64,000 nucleotides of DNA. Origin: Tepidiformaceae bacterium (GTDB lineage Bacteria; Chloroflexota; Dehalococcoidia; Tepidiformales; Tepidiformaceae). A program made the translations under genes and the position numbers. Every line of letters begins with the position of its first letter. The stretch's first letter is position 1. Shown here one piece after another: positions 43,152-53,997 of this stretch. The notes beneath the pieces were generated by a model. The model did not search any database. It worked only from the letters and a program-made list of their open reading frames with translations, and was not told where the DNA came from. Where the stretch lies: assembly GCA_958295975.1 (NCBI GenBank), contig OY282446.1, positions 310,001 to 374,000 on the forward strand, written 5' to 3'.

Positions 43152-45319
43152 GGGGCCAGCGTATCACGCCCCCCGCGCGCTTCCGCCAGCTCGCGGTTGA
43201 GGTAGGCGCGCGCGATCTTGAGCGTGTCCCAGTCGAGCGCGCCGTCCAGCGCCTCGTGCATCGGGCGCAGCGTGGTCAGGGGACGGCCCCCCGCCAGCCG
43301 CCGCAGCCGCGCCAGCTCGGCCTCGCCGACCCACTCGCGCACGTCGGCAATGTCGCCGCGCTCGACGCAGTCGGCGAGGTGCTGGGCGATGGTGCGCGGG
43401 GAGAGGCCGCGGCGTTCCGCGATCTCCTCGATGGCCAGCCCCTCGCGGTGCAGTTCGAGGGTGCGGCGCGCGCTCCCCCCGACGGCGCTCCGGGACGCGC
43501 GGGAGACCTCGCGCGGCCGCTCCTCGCGCGCGTCCGCCGTTTCCCCCACATCCGCCGCCGCGCGCACGACCGCGAGGAAGGCCTCGCCGTAGCGCTCCGC
43601 CTTCACGCGGCCCACGCCCTGCACCGTCAGCAGGGCGCGCTCGTCCGCGGGGCGCCTGGCCACCATGTCGTGGAGGGTGGCGTCGCTGAAGATGACGAAC
43701 GGGGGCACGCCCTCCTCCTCGGCGAGGCGGCGGCGCAGGGCGCGCAGCTCCATGAAGAGCGGGGCCTCGGCGGAGGGCTCGCGGCGGCGCGGGGGGGCGA
43801 GGCAGGGGCCGCAGGCGCCGCAGGAGCGCGGGCCGCCCGTTTCCCCGAAGTAGTCGAGCACGCGCGCGCGCAGGCAGGTGGCCGATTCGGCGTAGGCCTG
43901 CATGGCGTCGAGGTTGCCGAGGGCGTGCGCGCGGTGGGCCTCGAGCCCGGCCAGGTCGATGGCGTCCTCGCCGTCGGGGCGCAGGGCCCGCGCGAAGCGT
44001 CCGCGGCGCTCGGCCAGCCCCGAATCGACGAGCGCCTGCACGGCGGCGTTGACGCCGGGCGTCTCCTCCCCGGCGTCGAGCAGGTCGTCGATGAGGGCGC
44101 GGTCGCCCGCGTGCCGCACGAGCGCGCGGTAGACCTCCAGCACGGTCGCGGGCGGCGGATGGGAGAGCTCGATGAAGAACTCGCGCAGGCCGCGGTCGCG
44201 CGGGGCGAAGAAGAGGGCGCAGTCGGCCGGATCGCCGTCGCGGCCCGCGCGTCCGGCCTCCTGGTAGTAGGCCTCGATGGACTCCGGCAGGTCGTGGTGG
44301 ACGACCAGCCGCACGTCGGGCTTGTCGATGCCGAGGCCGAAGGCGTTGGTGGCCACGATGACGCGCAGGGAGTCGCGCGCGAAGGCGTTCTGGATGCGCG
44401 TGCGGTCGTCCTCGGCCATGCCCGCGTGGTAGCGCGCGCAGCGGATGTGGCGGCGCTGCAGGGCCTCCGTGAGCGACTCCACGCGCTTGCGCGTGGCGCA
44501 GTAGACGATGGCCGAGGCCTCGCTCCCCAACGCCTCCAGCAGCTCCGCGACGCGCTCCAGCTTCTCCTTCTGGCTCTTCACGCGCACGGCGTGGAAGCGC
44601 AGGTTGGGGCGGTCGAAGCCGGCCACGCGCACGTCCGCGTCGCGCAGCCCCAGCCGCTCCGCGATGTCGGCGCGCACCTTCGGATCGGCGGTGGCCGTGA
44701 GCGCCACCACGGGCGGGTCGCCGAGGCGCGCGCGCACGCCCCCGAGGTCGCGGTAGCTGGGGCGGAAATCGTGCCCCCACTGCGAGATGCAGTGCGCCTC
44801 GTCCACCGCCAGCAGGGACACGCGCACGCCCCGCAGGGCCGCCGTGAAGCGCCCGTCCGAAAAGCGCTCCGGGGCCACGTAGAGGAGGCGCAGGTCGCCC
44901 TCCGCCGCGCTCCGCAGGATGGCCGCCTGCGCCTCGCGCGGCACGGTGGAGTTGATGGCCGCCGCCGCCACGCCGTTGCGCGCGAGCGCGTCCACCTGGT
45001 CCTTCATGAGCGCCAGCAGGGGCGAGACGACGATGGCCAGCCCGTCGAGCAGGAGGGCGGGCAGCTGGTAGCAGACGCTCTTGCCGCCGCCCGTGGGGAG
45101 CACGGCGAGCGTGTCCCGCCCGGCGAGCACGGAGGCGATGACCTCGGCCTGTCCGGGCCGGAACTCGCCGTAGCCGAACACCTCGCGCAGGAGCGCGCGG
45201 GCGGGCGCGAGGCCGCGCGGGTCGTGGGGGGCGGGCCGGGCGTTCGCGGGGGCGGGCGCGGCGCGCGGGGGCGCGGCGGGTTCGGTCACGAGGCGCAGTT
45301 GCGGGGTGGTATTGGTCAC
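43148..45319 (-). CDS. recQ: RecQ-family ATP-dependent DNA helicase
   Basis: The 723-residue protein has helicase motif I LPTGGGKSVCYQLPAL, motif II VDEAHCISQWGHDFRPSY, motif VI YYQEAGRAGRDG, an RQC zinc-binding cluster (CLRARVLDYFGE..SCGACGPC), an HRDC domain (LLTVQGVGRVKAERYGEAFL) and a C-terminal helix-turn-helix (GLAIEEIAERRGLSPRTIAQ). It unwinds 3'-5' in recombination and fork repair. GTG 45319 lies 7 bases after TACACT, so a leaderless mRNA is likely. It precedes the second protease gene with a GTGA overlap. Confidence 0.95.
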   Translation of the reverse strand: MTNTTPQLRLVTEPAAPPRAAPAPANARPAPHDPRGLAPARALLREVFGYGEFRPGQAEVIASVLAGRDTLAVLPTGGGKSVCYQLPALLLDGLAIVVSPLLALMKDQVDALARNGVAAAAINSTVPREAQAAILRSAAEGDLRLLYVAPERFSDGRFTAALRGVRVSLLAVDEAHCISQWGHDFRPSYRDLGGVRARLGDPPVVALTATADPKVRADIAERLGLRDADVRVAGFDRPNLRFHAVRVKSQKEKLERVAELLEALGSEASAIVYCATRKRVESLTEALQRRHIRCARYHAGMAEDDRTRIQNAFARDSLRVIVATNAFGLGIDKPDVRLVVHHDLPESIEAYYQEAGRAGRDGDPADCALFFAPRDRGLREFFIELSHPPPATVLEVYRALVRHAGDRALIDDLLDAGEETPGVNAAVQALVDSGLAERRGRFARALRPDGEDAIDLAGLEAHRAHALGNLDAMQAYAESATCLRARVLDYFGETGGPRSCGACGPCLAPPRRREPSAEAPLFMELRALRRRLAEEEGVPPFVIFSDATLHDMVARRPADERALLTVQGVGRVKAERYGEAFLAVVRAAADVGETADAREERPREVSRASRSAVGGSARRTLELHREGLAIEEIAERRGLSPRTIAQHLADCVERGDIADVREWVGEAELARLRRLAGGRPLTTLRPMHEALDGALDWDTLKIARAYLNRELAEARGGRDTLAP

Positions 45320-45326
45320 GGCGCGC

Positions 45327-45332
45327 AGTGTA
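45327..45332 (-). promoter_or_regulatory. -10 hexamer TACACT, leaderless geometry for recQ
   Basis: TACACT on the minus strand ends 7 bases before GTG 45319. The divergent AlbA_2 gene has its own candidate TAGGCT on the other strand in the same 80-bp gap. Confidence 0.5.
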
Positions 45333-45400
45333 GAACATGCGCTCAGCGTGGGGTAGGCTTCGCGCATGTCCGCTCTCAGCGATCCCGACGGAGGCTCCTG

Positions 45401-46537
45401 ATGTTCACTGGCGACCTGGAACGGAAGACGTACGCGGACGTTGAGGCCTTTCTGGCGGAGAAACTCCCCGAGGGGACGCGGCTGGACTACAAGTGCAAAA
45501 TGCCCGGGAACATCGAGCGCCCGATCGCTGCCATGGCGAACTCCGAGGGCGGCGTGATCATGATCGGCGTCGGTGAGGAGCCCGCGACCCGCAAGCCGAA
45601 ACTGCCTCCCGTGGGCATCGAACTCGCGGGACAGGCCGAGCGTGTCCAGTCGAAGGCGTATCAGGCCATCCACGAGCCGATCACGGCGCTCGACATCGGC
45701 ACGTTCCCCTTCCCGGACGACGGCGAGCGCGGAATCCTCGTCGTGCGCGTCCATCCGTCCGAACGCGCGCCCCACGCCGTCGATCAGGGCCTCAGAATCC
45801 TCCGCCGTGTGGGCGCGCAGGCGATGCCGGAGGGCAAGGACCTCGATGACCGCATGCACCTCGACCGGATTGGGTGGTTGTTCGAGCGCCGCCAGCGCAA
45901 CCAGCATCTGATCGACGCGGCGATGACGCGCTACGAGTCGCTGCTGCTGTGGGAGCCGCCGCCCGCAGGGCACTACCGGTTCGACATCGCCGCCTGGCCC
46001 GTGGTGGCGCACGCCGATCCGCTCACGGTTAAGGATCTGAAGAATCTAGTGCACATACACAGTGGGTACAGCGATTTCCCGGTGAATTGGAGGGCGATTG
46101 CTGGCGGACTAGTGAACATCCAGCAACCGGAATACTGGTCTCACTACTGTGACGTTACAGGGCTCACCGCGTGCACCGCGACTTGGGAAATTAAGGAGAA
46201 ACGTACACCTCGTGAAATCTATGGTACTTGGTGGTTTGGCACATCACTGGCGCTGCTCAAATGGGTCGGTATGGCAAGCAGGAAATCAGGGCGTGGCGGC
46301 ACGATCCGGGTGCGCGCCCGGCTTGAGCGAGTCCTAGGCGCAAGGCTTGTCCTGAATGCCCGAAGCGGCTTTGACCAAAAGCCGTCCCTCCAGGATGAAT
46401 TGAGCGCCACAGCGATTGCTTCAGTCGATGATCTCGCCAGCGATCCCAAGCCCTGCGCTGCCGAACTGTTCAGCCAGCTCGCGGAGGCATTTGACTGGGT
46501 TATTCCGGTTGAAACCATGCTCAAGAGACTACCCTGA
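45401..46537 (+). CDS. AlbA_2/Schlafen-type (divergent AAA-4) domain protein
   Basis: The 378-residue protein opens with LERKTYADVEAFL, then EGTRLDYKCKMPG and AAMANSEGGVIMIGVGEE, the core of the AlbA_2 putative nucleic-acid-binding domain (E..xDyK ... A.aNs.GG.i.iGV). The rest is unlike the usual winged-helix partners and I do not recognise it. Part of the C-terminal half (about 46.0-46.3 kb) has lower G+C. GGAGG lies 6 bases before ATG 45401. Related domains occur in regulators and in defence proteins; context here (next to recQ) does not settle the role. Confidence 0.75.
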   Translation: MFTGDLERKTYADVEAFLAEKLPEGTRLDYKCKMPGNIERPIAAMANSEGGVIMIGVGEEPATRKPKLPPVGIELAGQAERVQSKAYQAIHEPITALDIGTFPFPDDGERGILVVRVHPSERAPHAVDQGLRILRRVGAQAMPEGKDLDDRMHLDRIGWLFERRQRNQHLIDAAMTRYESLLLWEPPPAGHYRFDIAAWPVVAHADPLTVKDLKNLVHIHSGYSDFPVNWRAIAGGLVNIQQPEYWSHYCDVTGLTACTATWEIKEKRTPREIYGTWWFGTSLALLKWVGMASRKSGRGGTIRVRARLERVLGARLVLNARSGFDQKPSLQDELSATAIASVDDLASDPKPCAAELFSQLAEAFDWVIPVETMLKRLP

Positions 46538-46541
46538 CGCC

Positions 46542-49026
<2,485 letters not shown>

Positions 49027-49066
49027 GCCCGCATTCCGGCGCCGCCGCCCAGAGCGACGGAGCCCG

Positions 49067-49100
49067 GCGAGGGGGCGCGATCGGCGTCGCGCCCCCTCGC
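49067..49100 (+). terminator. groEL terminator hairpin
   Basis: A perfect 14-bp stem (GCGAGGGGGCGCGA and its complement) with a 6-base loop starts 40 bases after the groEL stop. Only a short T-containing stretch follows (TCCATCTTCG). Confidence 0.75.
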
Positions 49101-49121
49101 TCCATCTTCGGGACGTGCGCC

Positions 49122-49562
49122 GTGCCCCATTCCGAGAACGGCCCGCAGGTCGATTTCGCGGCGCTCCGCGAGCGGCTGGAACACGCCGACCTCGTTGTCA
49201 TCGGCTTCCACGCCTTCCCCGACCGCCTGCTGCTGGACGCGCGCAGCTCGCCCGCGGAGGGGCCGCTCGTGGCCGTGGTCGCGCCCGTCGCCGGCGTGCG
49301 CGAGCGGTACGCCTGGCTGGAGCGGCACCGCGCCGCGTTCGGCCCGCCCGAGGGCTTCACCTTCGCCGTGTGGCCGCACTCCATCGCGCTCCTGCGCGAC
49401 GACGGCGTGCTGGCCCCCATGTCCGCGCGCATGGAGGCGGTCTCGAACGAGGCGGACCTGGCCATGTCGCGCGCGCTCGCGCGCCTGCGTGTGCTGGAGC
49501 GCCGCGCCGTGCGCGAGGCCGTGCGCGGCGGCCCCGGCTGGGAGACCCTCTGGCCGGAGTGA
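49122..49562 (+). CDS. Conserved-looking hypothetical protein, 146 residues
   Basis: The product (VPHSENGPQVDFAALRERLE ... ETLWPE) alternates predicted strands and helices and includes DLVVIGFHAFPDRLLLD and PLVAVVAPVAGVRERYAWLE. I do not recognise the family. It follows the groEL terminator and lies 19 bases before rmuC in the same direction, so it is probably co-transcribed with rmuC. Confidence 0.65.
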   Translation: MPHSENGPQVDFAALRERLEHADLVVIGFHAFPDRLLLDARSSPAEGPLVAVVAPVAGVRERYAWLERHRAAFGPPEGFTFAVWPHSIALLRDDGVLAPMSARMEAVSNEADLAMSRALARLRVLERRAVREAVRGGPGWETLWPE

Positions 49563-49581
49563 GCGCGGAAGGAGCGCATCG

Positions 49582-50769
49582 ATGGAACTGACGCTTGGAC
49601 TCGCCGTCGGCCTCGCGGCCGGATTCGCCGCCTGCTGGTATTTCATGGCCCGGAAGCGCGGCGCGGAACTGACCGGCGCCCGGCTGCGGCTCGCGGCCGC
49701 CGAAGCCGATCACGCCGCCCGCCGGGAGGAGCTGGAGAAGGCCCGCGCCGAGCTCGATACCCGCTTCCGGGGCATCGCCGCCGAAGTCGTGCGCGAGAAC
49801 AGCAACGAGTTCCGGCAACAGGCCCAGACGCTGGTCAAGCCCGTCGGCGAATCCCTCGACAAGCTCCAGCAGCGCATCGGCGAAATCGAGGAGAAGCGCA
49901 GCGGGGCCTACGAGGGCATCAGCAGGCTCGTCGCGGAGACGAAGGAGCAGATGGGCGCGCTCCGCACGGAGACGGGGCGGCTCAACAGCGCCCTGCGCTC
50001 GCCCCAGATTCGCGGACGCTGGGGCGAGCAGCTGCTGGAGAACATCTTCGAGCTGGCGGGCATGCGCGAGCACGTCCACTACCGCAAGCAGGCCACGCTG
50101 GAGACGGACGAAGGCCAGTCGCGGCCCGACTTCATCGTCACCGTCCCCGGCGGCATGAAGATCGTGATCGACTCCAAGACGCCGCTGGAGAGCTACTACC
50201 GCGCGCACGAGACCGACGACGAGCGGGAGCGGGACGAGTTGCTCCGGCGGCACGCCCAGTCGCTGGCCAACCACGCGCGCGATCTGGGCCGCAAGGACTA
50301 CAGCCGGGCCGTGGAAGGCGCGCTCGACATGGTGGTGCTGTTCGTGCCCGCGGACGCGATCCTCGACGCCGCCATGCGGGCGCGCGCCTCCGTCTGGGAG
50401 GCGGCGTGGCGCGACCACCGCGTCCTCATCGCCACCCCCAGCGTCGTCATCGCGCTGCTGTGCACGGTCCACGCCGCCTGGCAGCGCGAGCACGTCCAGC
50501 GGAACGCCGAGGCCATCGCCCGCGAGGCGCGCGAGCTCTACCACCGGCTCGGCATCTACGCTGGTCACATCGACGGGCTGCGCCGCGGGCTGCAGCAGGC
50601 CGTGACGGCCTACAACAACAGCGTCGGATCGTTCGAGCGCCGCCTGCTCGTCCAGGCGCGGAAGCTGGAAGACCTGCACGCCGTGGGAAACGCGGACCAG
50701 TTCGAGGCGCCCGAGCCGCTCGACACCAGCCTCCGCCGCCTTGAATCGACGGATGAGCGCGAGGAGTGA
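49582..50769 (+). CDS. rmuC: DNA recombination protein RmuC homologue
   Basis: The 395-residue protein has an N-terminal membrane helix (TLGLAVGLAAGFAACWYFMA), a long coiled coil, and the RmuC nuclease-like core RGRWGEQLLENIFELAGM, SRPDFIVTVPGGMKIVIDSKTPLESY (split as SRPDFIVTVPGG and KIVIDSKTPLESY), and FVPADAILDAA. RmuC limits recombination at inverted repeats in E. coli. ATG 49582 follows GGAAGGAG. Confidence 0.93.
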   Translation: MELTLGLAVGLAAGFAACWYFMARKRGAELTGARLRLAAAEADHAARREELEKARAELDTRFRGIAAEVVRENSNEFRQQAQTLVKPVGESLDKLQQRIGEIEEKRSGAYEGISRLVAETKEQMGALRTETGRLNSALRSPQIRGRWGEQLLENIFELAGMREHVHYRKQATLETDEGQSRPDFIVTVPGGMKIVIDSKTPLESYYRAHETDDERERDELLRRHAQSLANHARDLGRKDYSRAVEGALDMVVLFVPADAILDAAMRARASVWEAAWRDHRVLIATPSVVIALLCTVHAAWQREHVQRNAEAIAREARELYHRLGIYAGHIDGLRRGLQQAVTAYNNSVGSFERRLLVQARKLEDLHAVGNADQFEAPEPLDTSLRRLESTDEREE

Positions 50770-50779
50770 GCGGGCGGGC

Positions 50780-51793
50780 TCAGCCGCCGATGTGCGACAT
50801 CTCCACGCGCGCGAGGCCGCTCGTGGCCTCCGTGCGCAGCTCCGAGTAGCGGTCCTCGCGCACGCGCCAGACGCGCGCGATGGCCTCCGACAGCTCGGCG
50901 TCGTCCGCGCCCGCGCGCAGGAGCGCGCGCAGGTCGAAGCCGTTGGCCCCGAAGAGGCAGGTGTAGAGCGAGCCCTCGGGCGAGAGGCGGGCGCGCGTGC
51001 AGTCGCCGCAGAAGGGCTCGGTGATGGAGGAGATGACGCCGATCTCGCCGCCCCCGTCGCGGTAGCGGTAGCGGCGCGCCACCTCGCCGCGGTAGTTCGG
51101 GTCGGCGGGTTCCAGCGGCAGGACGGCGTCGATGCGGGCCACGATTTCGGCGGCGGGCGTCACGTGGTCGAGCGCCCAGCCGTTGGTCGTGCCCACGTCC
51201 ATGTACTCGATGAAGCGCACGATGACGCCGCTGCCGTGGAAGTGGCGGGCGAGGTCGACGATGGTGTGGTCGTTCAGGCCGCGGCGCACGACGGCGTTGA
51301 CCTTGACGGGGCCGAGCCCGGCGGCGAGCGCCGCCTCGATGCCCGCGAGCACCACCTCGACGCCCGCGTCCACGTCGTTCATGGCGCGGAAGACGGCGTC
51401 GTCGAGCGAATCGAGGCTGACGGTGACGCGCCGCAGCCCGGCCTCGCGCAGGGGTGCGGCCTGGGCGGGCAGGAGCGCGCCGTTGGTCGTGAGCGTGAGG
51501 TCGCGCAGGCCCTCGACGGCGGCCAGCCGGCGCACGAGCCCGGGCAGCCCGCGCCGCACCAGCGGCTCACCGCCGGTGATGCGGATCTTCTCCACGCCAC
51601 GGGCGACGAAGAGCCGCGCCAGCCGCTCGATCTCCTCGTAGGTGAGCAGCTCCTCGCGGTCGAGGAACTGGAAGGCGGGGCCGAACACTTCCTTCGGCAT
51701 GCAGTAGACGCAGCGGAAGTTGCAGCGGTCGGTGACGGAGACGCGCAGGTCGCGGAGGGGGCGGTCGAAGGCGTCGCGGGCGTCGGCGGGCAT
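50780..51793 (-). CDS. moaA: GTP 3',8-cyclase, molybdenum cofactor biosynthesis
   Basis: MoaA is a radical-SAM enzyme that, with MoaC, makes cyclic pyranopterin monophosphate. The 337-residue protein has the N-terminal cluster C24-x3-C28-x2-C31 (CNFRCVYC), ITGGEPLVR, and a second C-terminal cluster ([14 protein letters not shown]...TCLF). It ends in the essential Gly-Gly (HIGG). It follows the MerR-type gene by 7 bases on the minus strand. No other moa genes are adjacent. Confidence 0.95.
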   Translation of the reverse strand: MPADARDAFDRPLRDLRVSVTDRCNFRCVYCMPKEVFGPAFQFLDREELLTYEEIERLARLFVARGVEKIRITGGEPLVRRGLPGLVRRLAAVEGLRDLTLTTNGALLPAQAAPLREAGLRRVTVSLDSLDDAVFRAMNDVDAGVEVVLAGIEAALAAGLGPVKVNAVVRRGLNDHTIVDLARHFHGSGVIVRFIEYMDVGTTNGWALDHVTPAAEIVARIDAVLPLEPADPNYRGEVARRYRYRDGGGEIGVISSITEPFCGDCTRARLSPEGSLYTCLFGANGFDLRALLRAGADDAELSEAIARVWRVREDRYSELRTEATSGLARVEMSHIGG

Positions 51794-51800
51794 GGCGGGC

Positions 51801-52265
51801 TCAGTCGCGGGCGGCCACGGAGGCCGCCTCGGCGAACTGGCGCAGGAGGTCGTCGTGCTTCGCCAGCCGCTCGGCCAGCTGCGCGCGCATCTTCTCCATC
51901 CTCCCCACCTTCTGGTCGAGGATGGCGATCTGGCGGAGGGTGACCTCGCGCGCGATGCGGACCTTGCGCGCCTTCTCCCCGGCCCCGGCGTCCTTGCGCC
52001 ACTCGGCCCGGATCTGCGTGCGCACGTCCTCCGCCTCCAGCATCTCCTTGATGTCGGCGAGGGAGACGCCGAGGAGGTCCTTCAGCTCCCGCACGCGCTC
52101 GATGCGTTCCATGTCCTGAGGCGAATAGAGGCGGAAGCCGCCCTCCATGCGCGTGGGCGGCGGCAGCAGGCCGCGCTCCTCGTAGTAGCGCAGCGTGCGC
52201 TGCGTCAGGCGCGAGCGTTCGGCCGCTTCACCGATCTGGAGATAGCCGGGGGCGCTCTTCTCCAT
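51801..52265 (-). CDS. MerR-family transcriptional regulator
   Basis: The 154-residue protein has the N-terminal winged helix [26 protein letters not shown], then [32 protein letters not shown], and a coiled coil. There is no metal-binding cysteine cluster, so it likely senses something other than heavy metals. It lies upstream of moaA in one transcription unit and may autoregulate. Confidence 0.92.
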   Translation of the reverse strand: MEKSAPGYLQIGEAAERSRLTQRTLRYYEERGLLPPPTRMEGGFRLYSPQDMERIERVRELKDLLGVSLADIKEMLEAEDVRTQIRAEWRKDAGAGEKARKVRIAREVTLRQIAILDQKVGRMEKMRAQLAERLAKHDDLLRQFAEAASVAARD

Positions 52266-52551
52266 GGCTCGCCGCCAGTGTGGCGGCGGGCGCGGGGCGC
52301 GTCAATCACGCGCGCGCCCGTTTCGCCAATGCCCGCGCGGCGCGGGAAACGGGGCGCGCGCCATAAGCGGCCCCCGCGCCGTGAAAGATGCGTTAATGAC
52401 GGCGCGGCGCGGGCCGGAAGCGCTTGCCCCGCGCGAGCGGCGGGCGCTAGTGTCTCCCTGGCCGCGCCGGAGGGCGCGACCCCACCCGCAGCCATTCGAG
52501 CGGAAACCACGCCGCGGGCGCTGGCGCGCCCCGGGGGGAGTGCGCGCGCAC
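52266..52551. other. Divergent intergenic region between merR and the dnaA-like gene
   Basis: No gene is seen. A possible promoter for the dnaA-like gene is TTGCCC (52424-52429) with TAGTGT (52448-52453), 18 bases apart. No DnaA-box clusters (TTATNCACA type) or AT-rich unwinding element is visible, so this does not look like a replication origin. Confidence 0.5.
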
Positions 52552-53877
52552 GTGCCGGAGCAGGAGCGATCGGAACCGCGGGACGCGGCGCGCCTCTGGG
52601 AGGCGGCCCTCGGACGGCTCCAGATCGAGGTGAGCCGCGCCAACTTCGAGACCTGGCTGCGGGGCACGCGGGCGCTCGCGCGCGAGGGCGGCGCGCTGAC
52701 GGTCGAGGCGGGCTCCGCCTTCCGCGCCGACTGGCTGAACGGGAACCTCGCGGCCCTGGCCTCGCACTGCGTCAGCGAGCTCGCGCGCGAACCCCTGTCC
52801 GCGCGCTTCGTCGCGCCCGGCGCCGCCCGCGGCGGGGAGCGCACGGCGACCGCCGCCGCCCCCGCGAACGCGGACGAGCCCGCCGCATTGGGGCGCATCA
52901 ACCGCGCCTTCACGCTGAAGCGCTACTTCCGCTCGCACGGGAACGCCCTCGCCCTCGACGGCTGTCTGGGCCTCGTGGGGGAGGCGGAACCCGCCGCGCC
53001 CGCGATCAGCCCGGTGGTCGTGCACGGCGAGCCCGGCGCGGGCAAGACGCACCTGCTGCACGGCATCGCGCGGGCCGCGCGCGAACGGGGCTGGCCCGTG
53101 GCCTGCCTCAGCGGCGAGGGCTTCACCATGCGCTACCAGCGCGCCCTGCGCGACGGCGCCGTGGAGGCCTTCCAGGACGCCGTGCGGGGCGTGCGCCTGC
53201 TCATCGTCGACGACCTGCACGACCTCGTGGGGAAGCAGGGCACGCTGCGCGAGCTGCTGCACACGCTCGACGCCGTCGCGCACGCGGGCGGCGGCGCGGC
53301 GCTGGGGAGCGAGGCGCGCCCGCGCGAACTGGGGCTGCCGGAGCGGCTCAGCTCACGGCTGGAAGCGGGCCTCGTAGCGAACGTGACGCCCTTCGCCCCC
53401 GCCGAACGCCGCGCCTTCATCGAGGCGCGCCTGCGCGAACTGCGCCTCGCCCTGCCCCCCTGGTGCATCGACCAGCTGGCCAGCCGCCCCGGCCCGGCGC
53501 GCGCGACGCTGGGGAACGTGCACGCGGCGGCAGCGCTCCAGCGGCAGGGCGAGCTGGACGAGCTGCGTCTCGCCGCGGCGCTCGGCGCGGCGGAGCTGCG
53601 CGAGTGCGGCATGGAGACGGCGAAGGCGGCGATCGCGCGCATCGCCGCCCACTTCGCGCTCGCCGCGGGCGAGCTGGAGGGGCGCGCGCGCACGCGGGAG
53701 GCGACGCGCGCGCGCGCCGTGGCGGCGGCGGCGCTGCGGGAGGGGGGCCGCAGCCACGCCGAGGTGGGCGCGCTGCTGGGGGGCCGCGCGCGGGGCACGG
53801 CCGTGGGGCTGGCCGAACGGGGCCGCGACCTCGCCGCGAACGACCCCGCCCTCGCCGCCCTGCTGCGCGCGGGCTAG
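52552..53877 (+). CDS. DnaA-like replication initiator with degenerate DNA-binding motif
   Basis: The 441-residue protein has all four DnaA regions: domain I (ARLWEAALGRLQIEVSRANF ETWLRG), a variable linker, an AAA+ domain with Walker A GEPGAGKTH (159-167) and Walker B VDDLHDLVGKQ (219-229), LPERLSSRLEAGLVANVTPF, and a C-terminal helical domain. The DnaA signature that reads DNA boxes, normally close to GGRDHTTV, is GGRARGTAV here (410-418), and the N-part of the signature is also weak. No dnaN, gyrase or recF neighbours are present. It may be a paralogue with other targets or a highly diverged initiator. GTG 52552 is preferred over GTG 52540, which is too close to the GGGGGGAG. Confidence 0.8.
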   Translation: MPEQERSEPRDAARLWEAALGRLQIEVSRANFETWLRGTRALAREGGALTVEAGSAFRADWLNGNLAALASHCVSELAREPLSARFVAPGAARGGERTATAAAPANADEPAALGRINRAFTLKRYFRSHGNALALDGCLGLVGEAEPAAPAISPVVVHGEPGAGKTHLLHGIARAARERGWPVACLSGEGFTMRYQRALRDGAVEAFQDAVRGVRLLIVDDLHDLVGKQGTLRELLHTLDAVAHAGGGAALGSEARPRELGLPERLSSRLEAGLVANVTPFAPAERRAFIEARLRELRLALPPWCIDQLASRPGPARATLGNVHAAAALQRQGELDELRLAAALGAAELRECGMETAKAAIARIAAHFALAAGELEGRARTREATRARAVAAAALREGGRSHAEVGALLGGRARGTAVGLAERGRDLAANDPALAALLRAG

Positions 53878-53883
53878 GGCGCC

Positions 53884-53915
53884 GCGTCGGCGCGGGAGGC
53901 GTGACGCGCCGACGC
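53884..53915 (+). terminator. Hairpin after the dnaA-like gene
   Basis: A perfect 11-bp stem (GCGTCGGCGCG and complement) with a 10-base loop starts 6 bases after the stop. No T-run. Confidence 0.5.
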
Positions 53916-53936
53916 CCCCAGCCGCGTTGAGCGAAT

Positions 53937-53966
53937 TTGACGGAGTCCGCACAACCCCGGTAACAT
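53937..53966 (+). promoter_or_regulatory. Promoter of the OLD-family nuclease gene
   Basis: TTGACG (53937-53942) and TAACAT (53961-53966) are 18 bases apart. The leader would be about 25 bases and contains GGAGCAGG before ATG 53998. Confidence 0.65.
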
Positions 53967-53997
53967 GGGAAGGGCCGTATCGGCTTTCGGAGCAGGC

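Noticed and set aside
43158-43163. TACGCT ending 6 bases before the second protease GTG, as a leaderless promoter
   Set aside because: These bases are the last codons of recQ (D-T-L-A-P-stop) and the genes are coupled by GTGA, so the match is probably coincidental.
43256-45400. Long plus-strand frame antisense to recQ leading into the AlbA_2 gene
   Set aside because: The part opposite recQ has no family features; the real gene starts at ATG 45401 with its own ribosome binding site.
46530-46535. TACCCT 6 bases before the GatD-like GTG
   Set aside because: It is formed by the last codons and stop of the AlbA_2 gene; co-transcription is simpler.
52266-52551. Chromosomal replication origin beside the dnaA-like gene
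   Set aside because: No DnaA-box cluster, no AT-rich element and no dnaN/recF/gyr neighbours.
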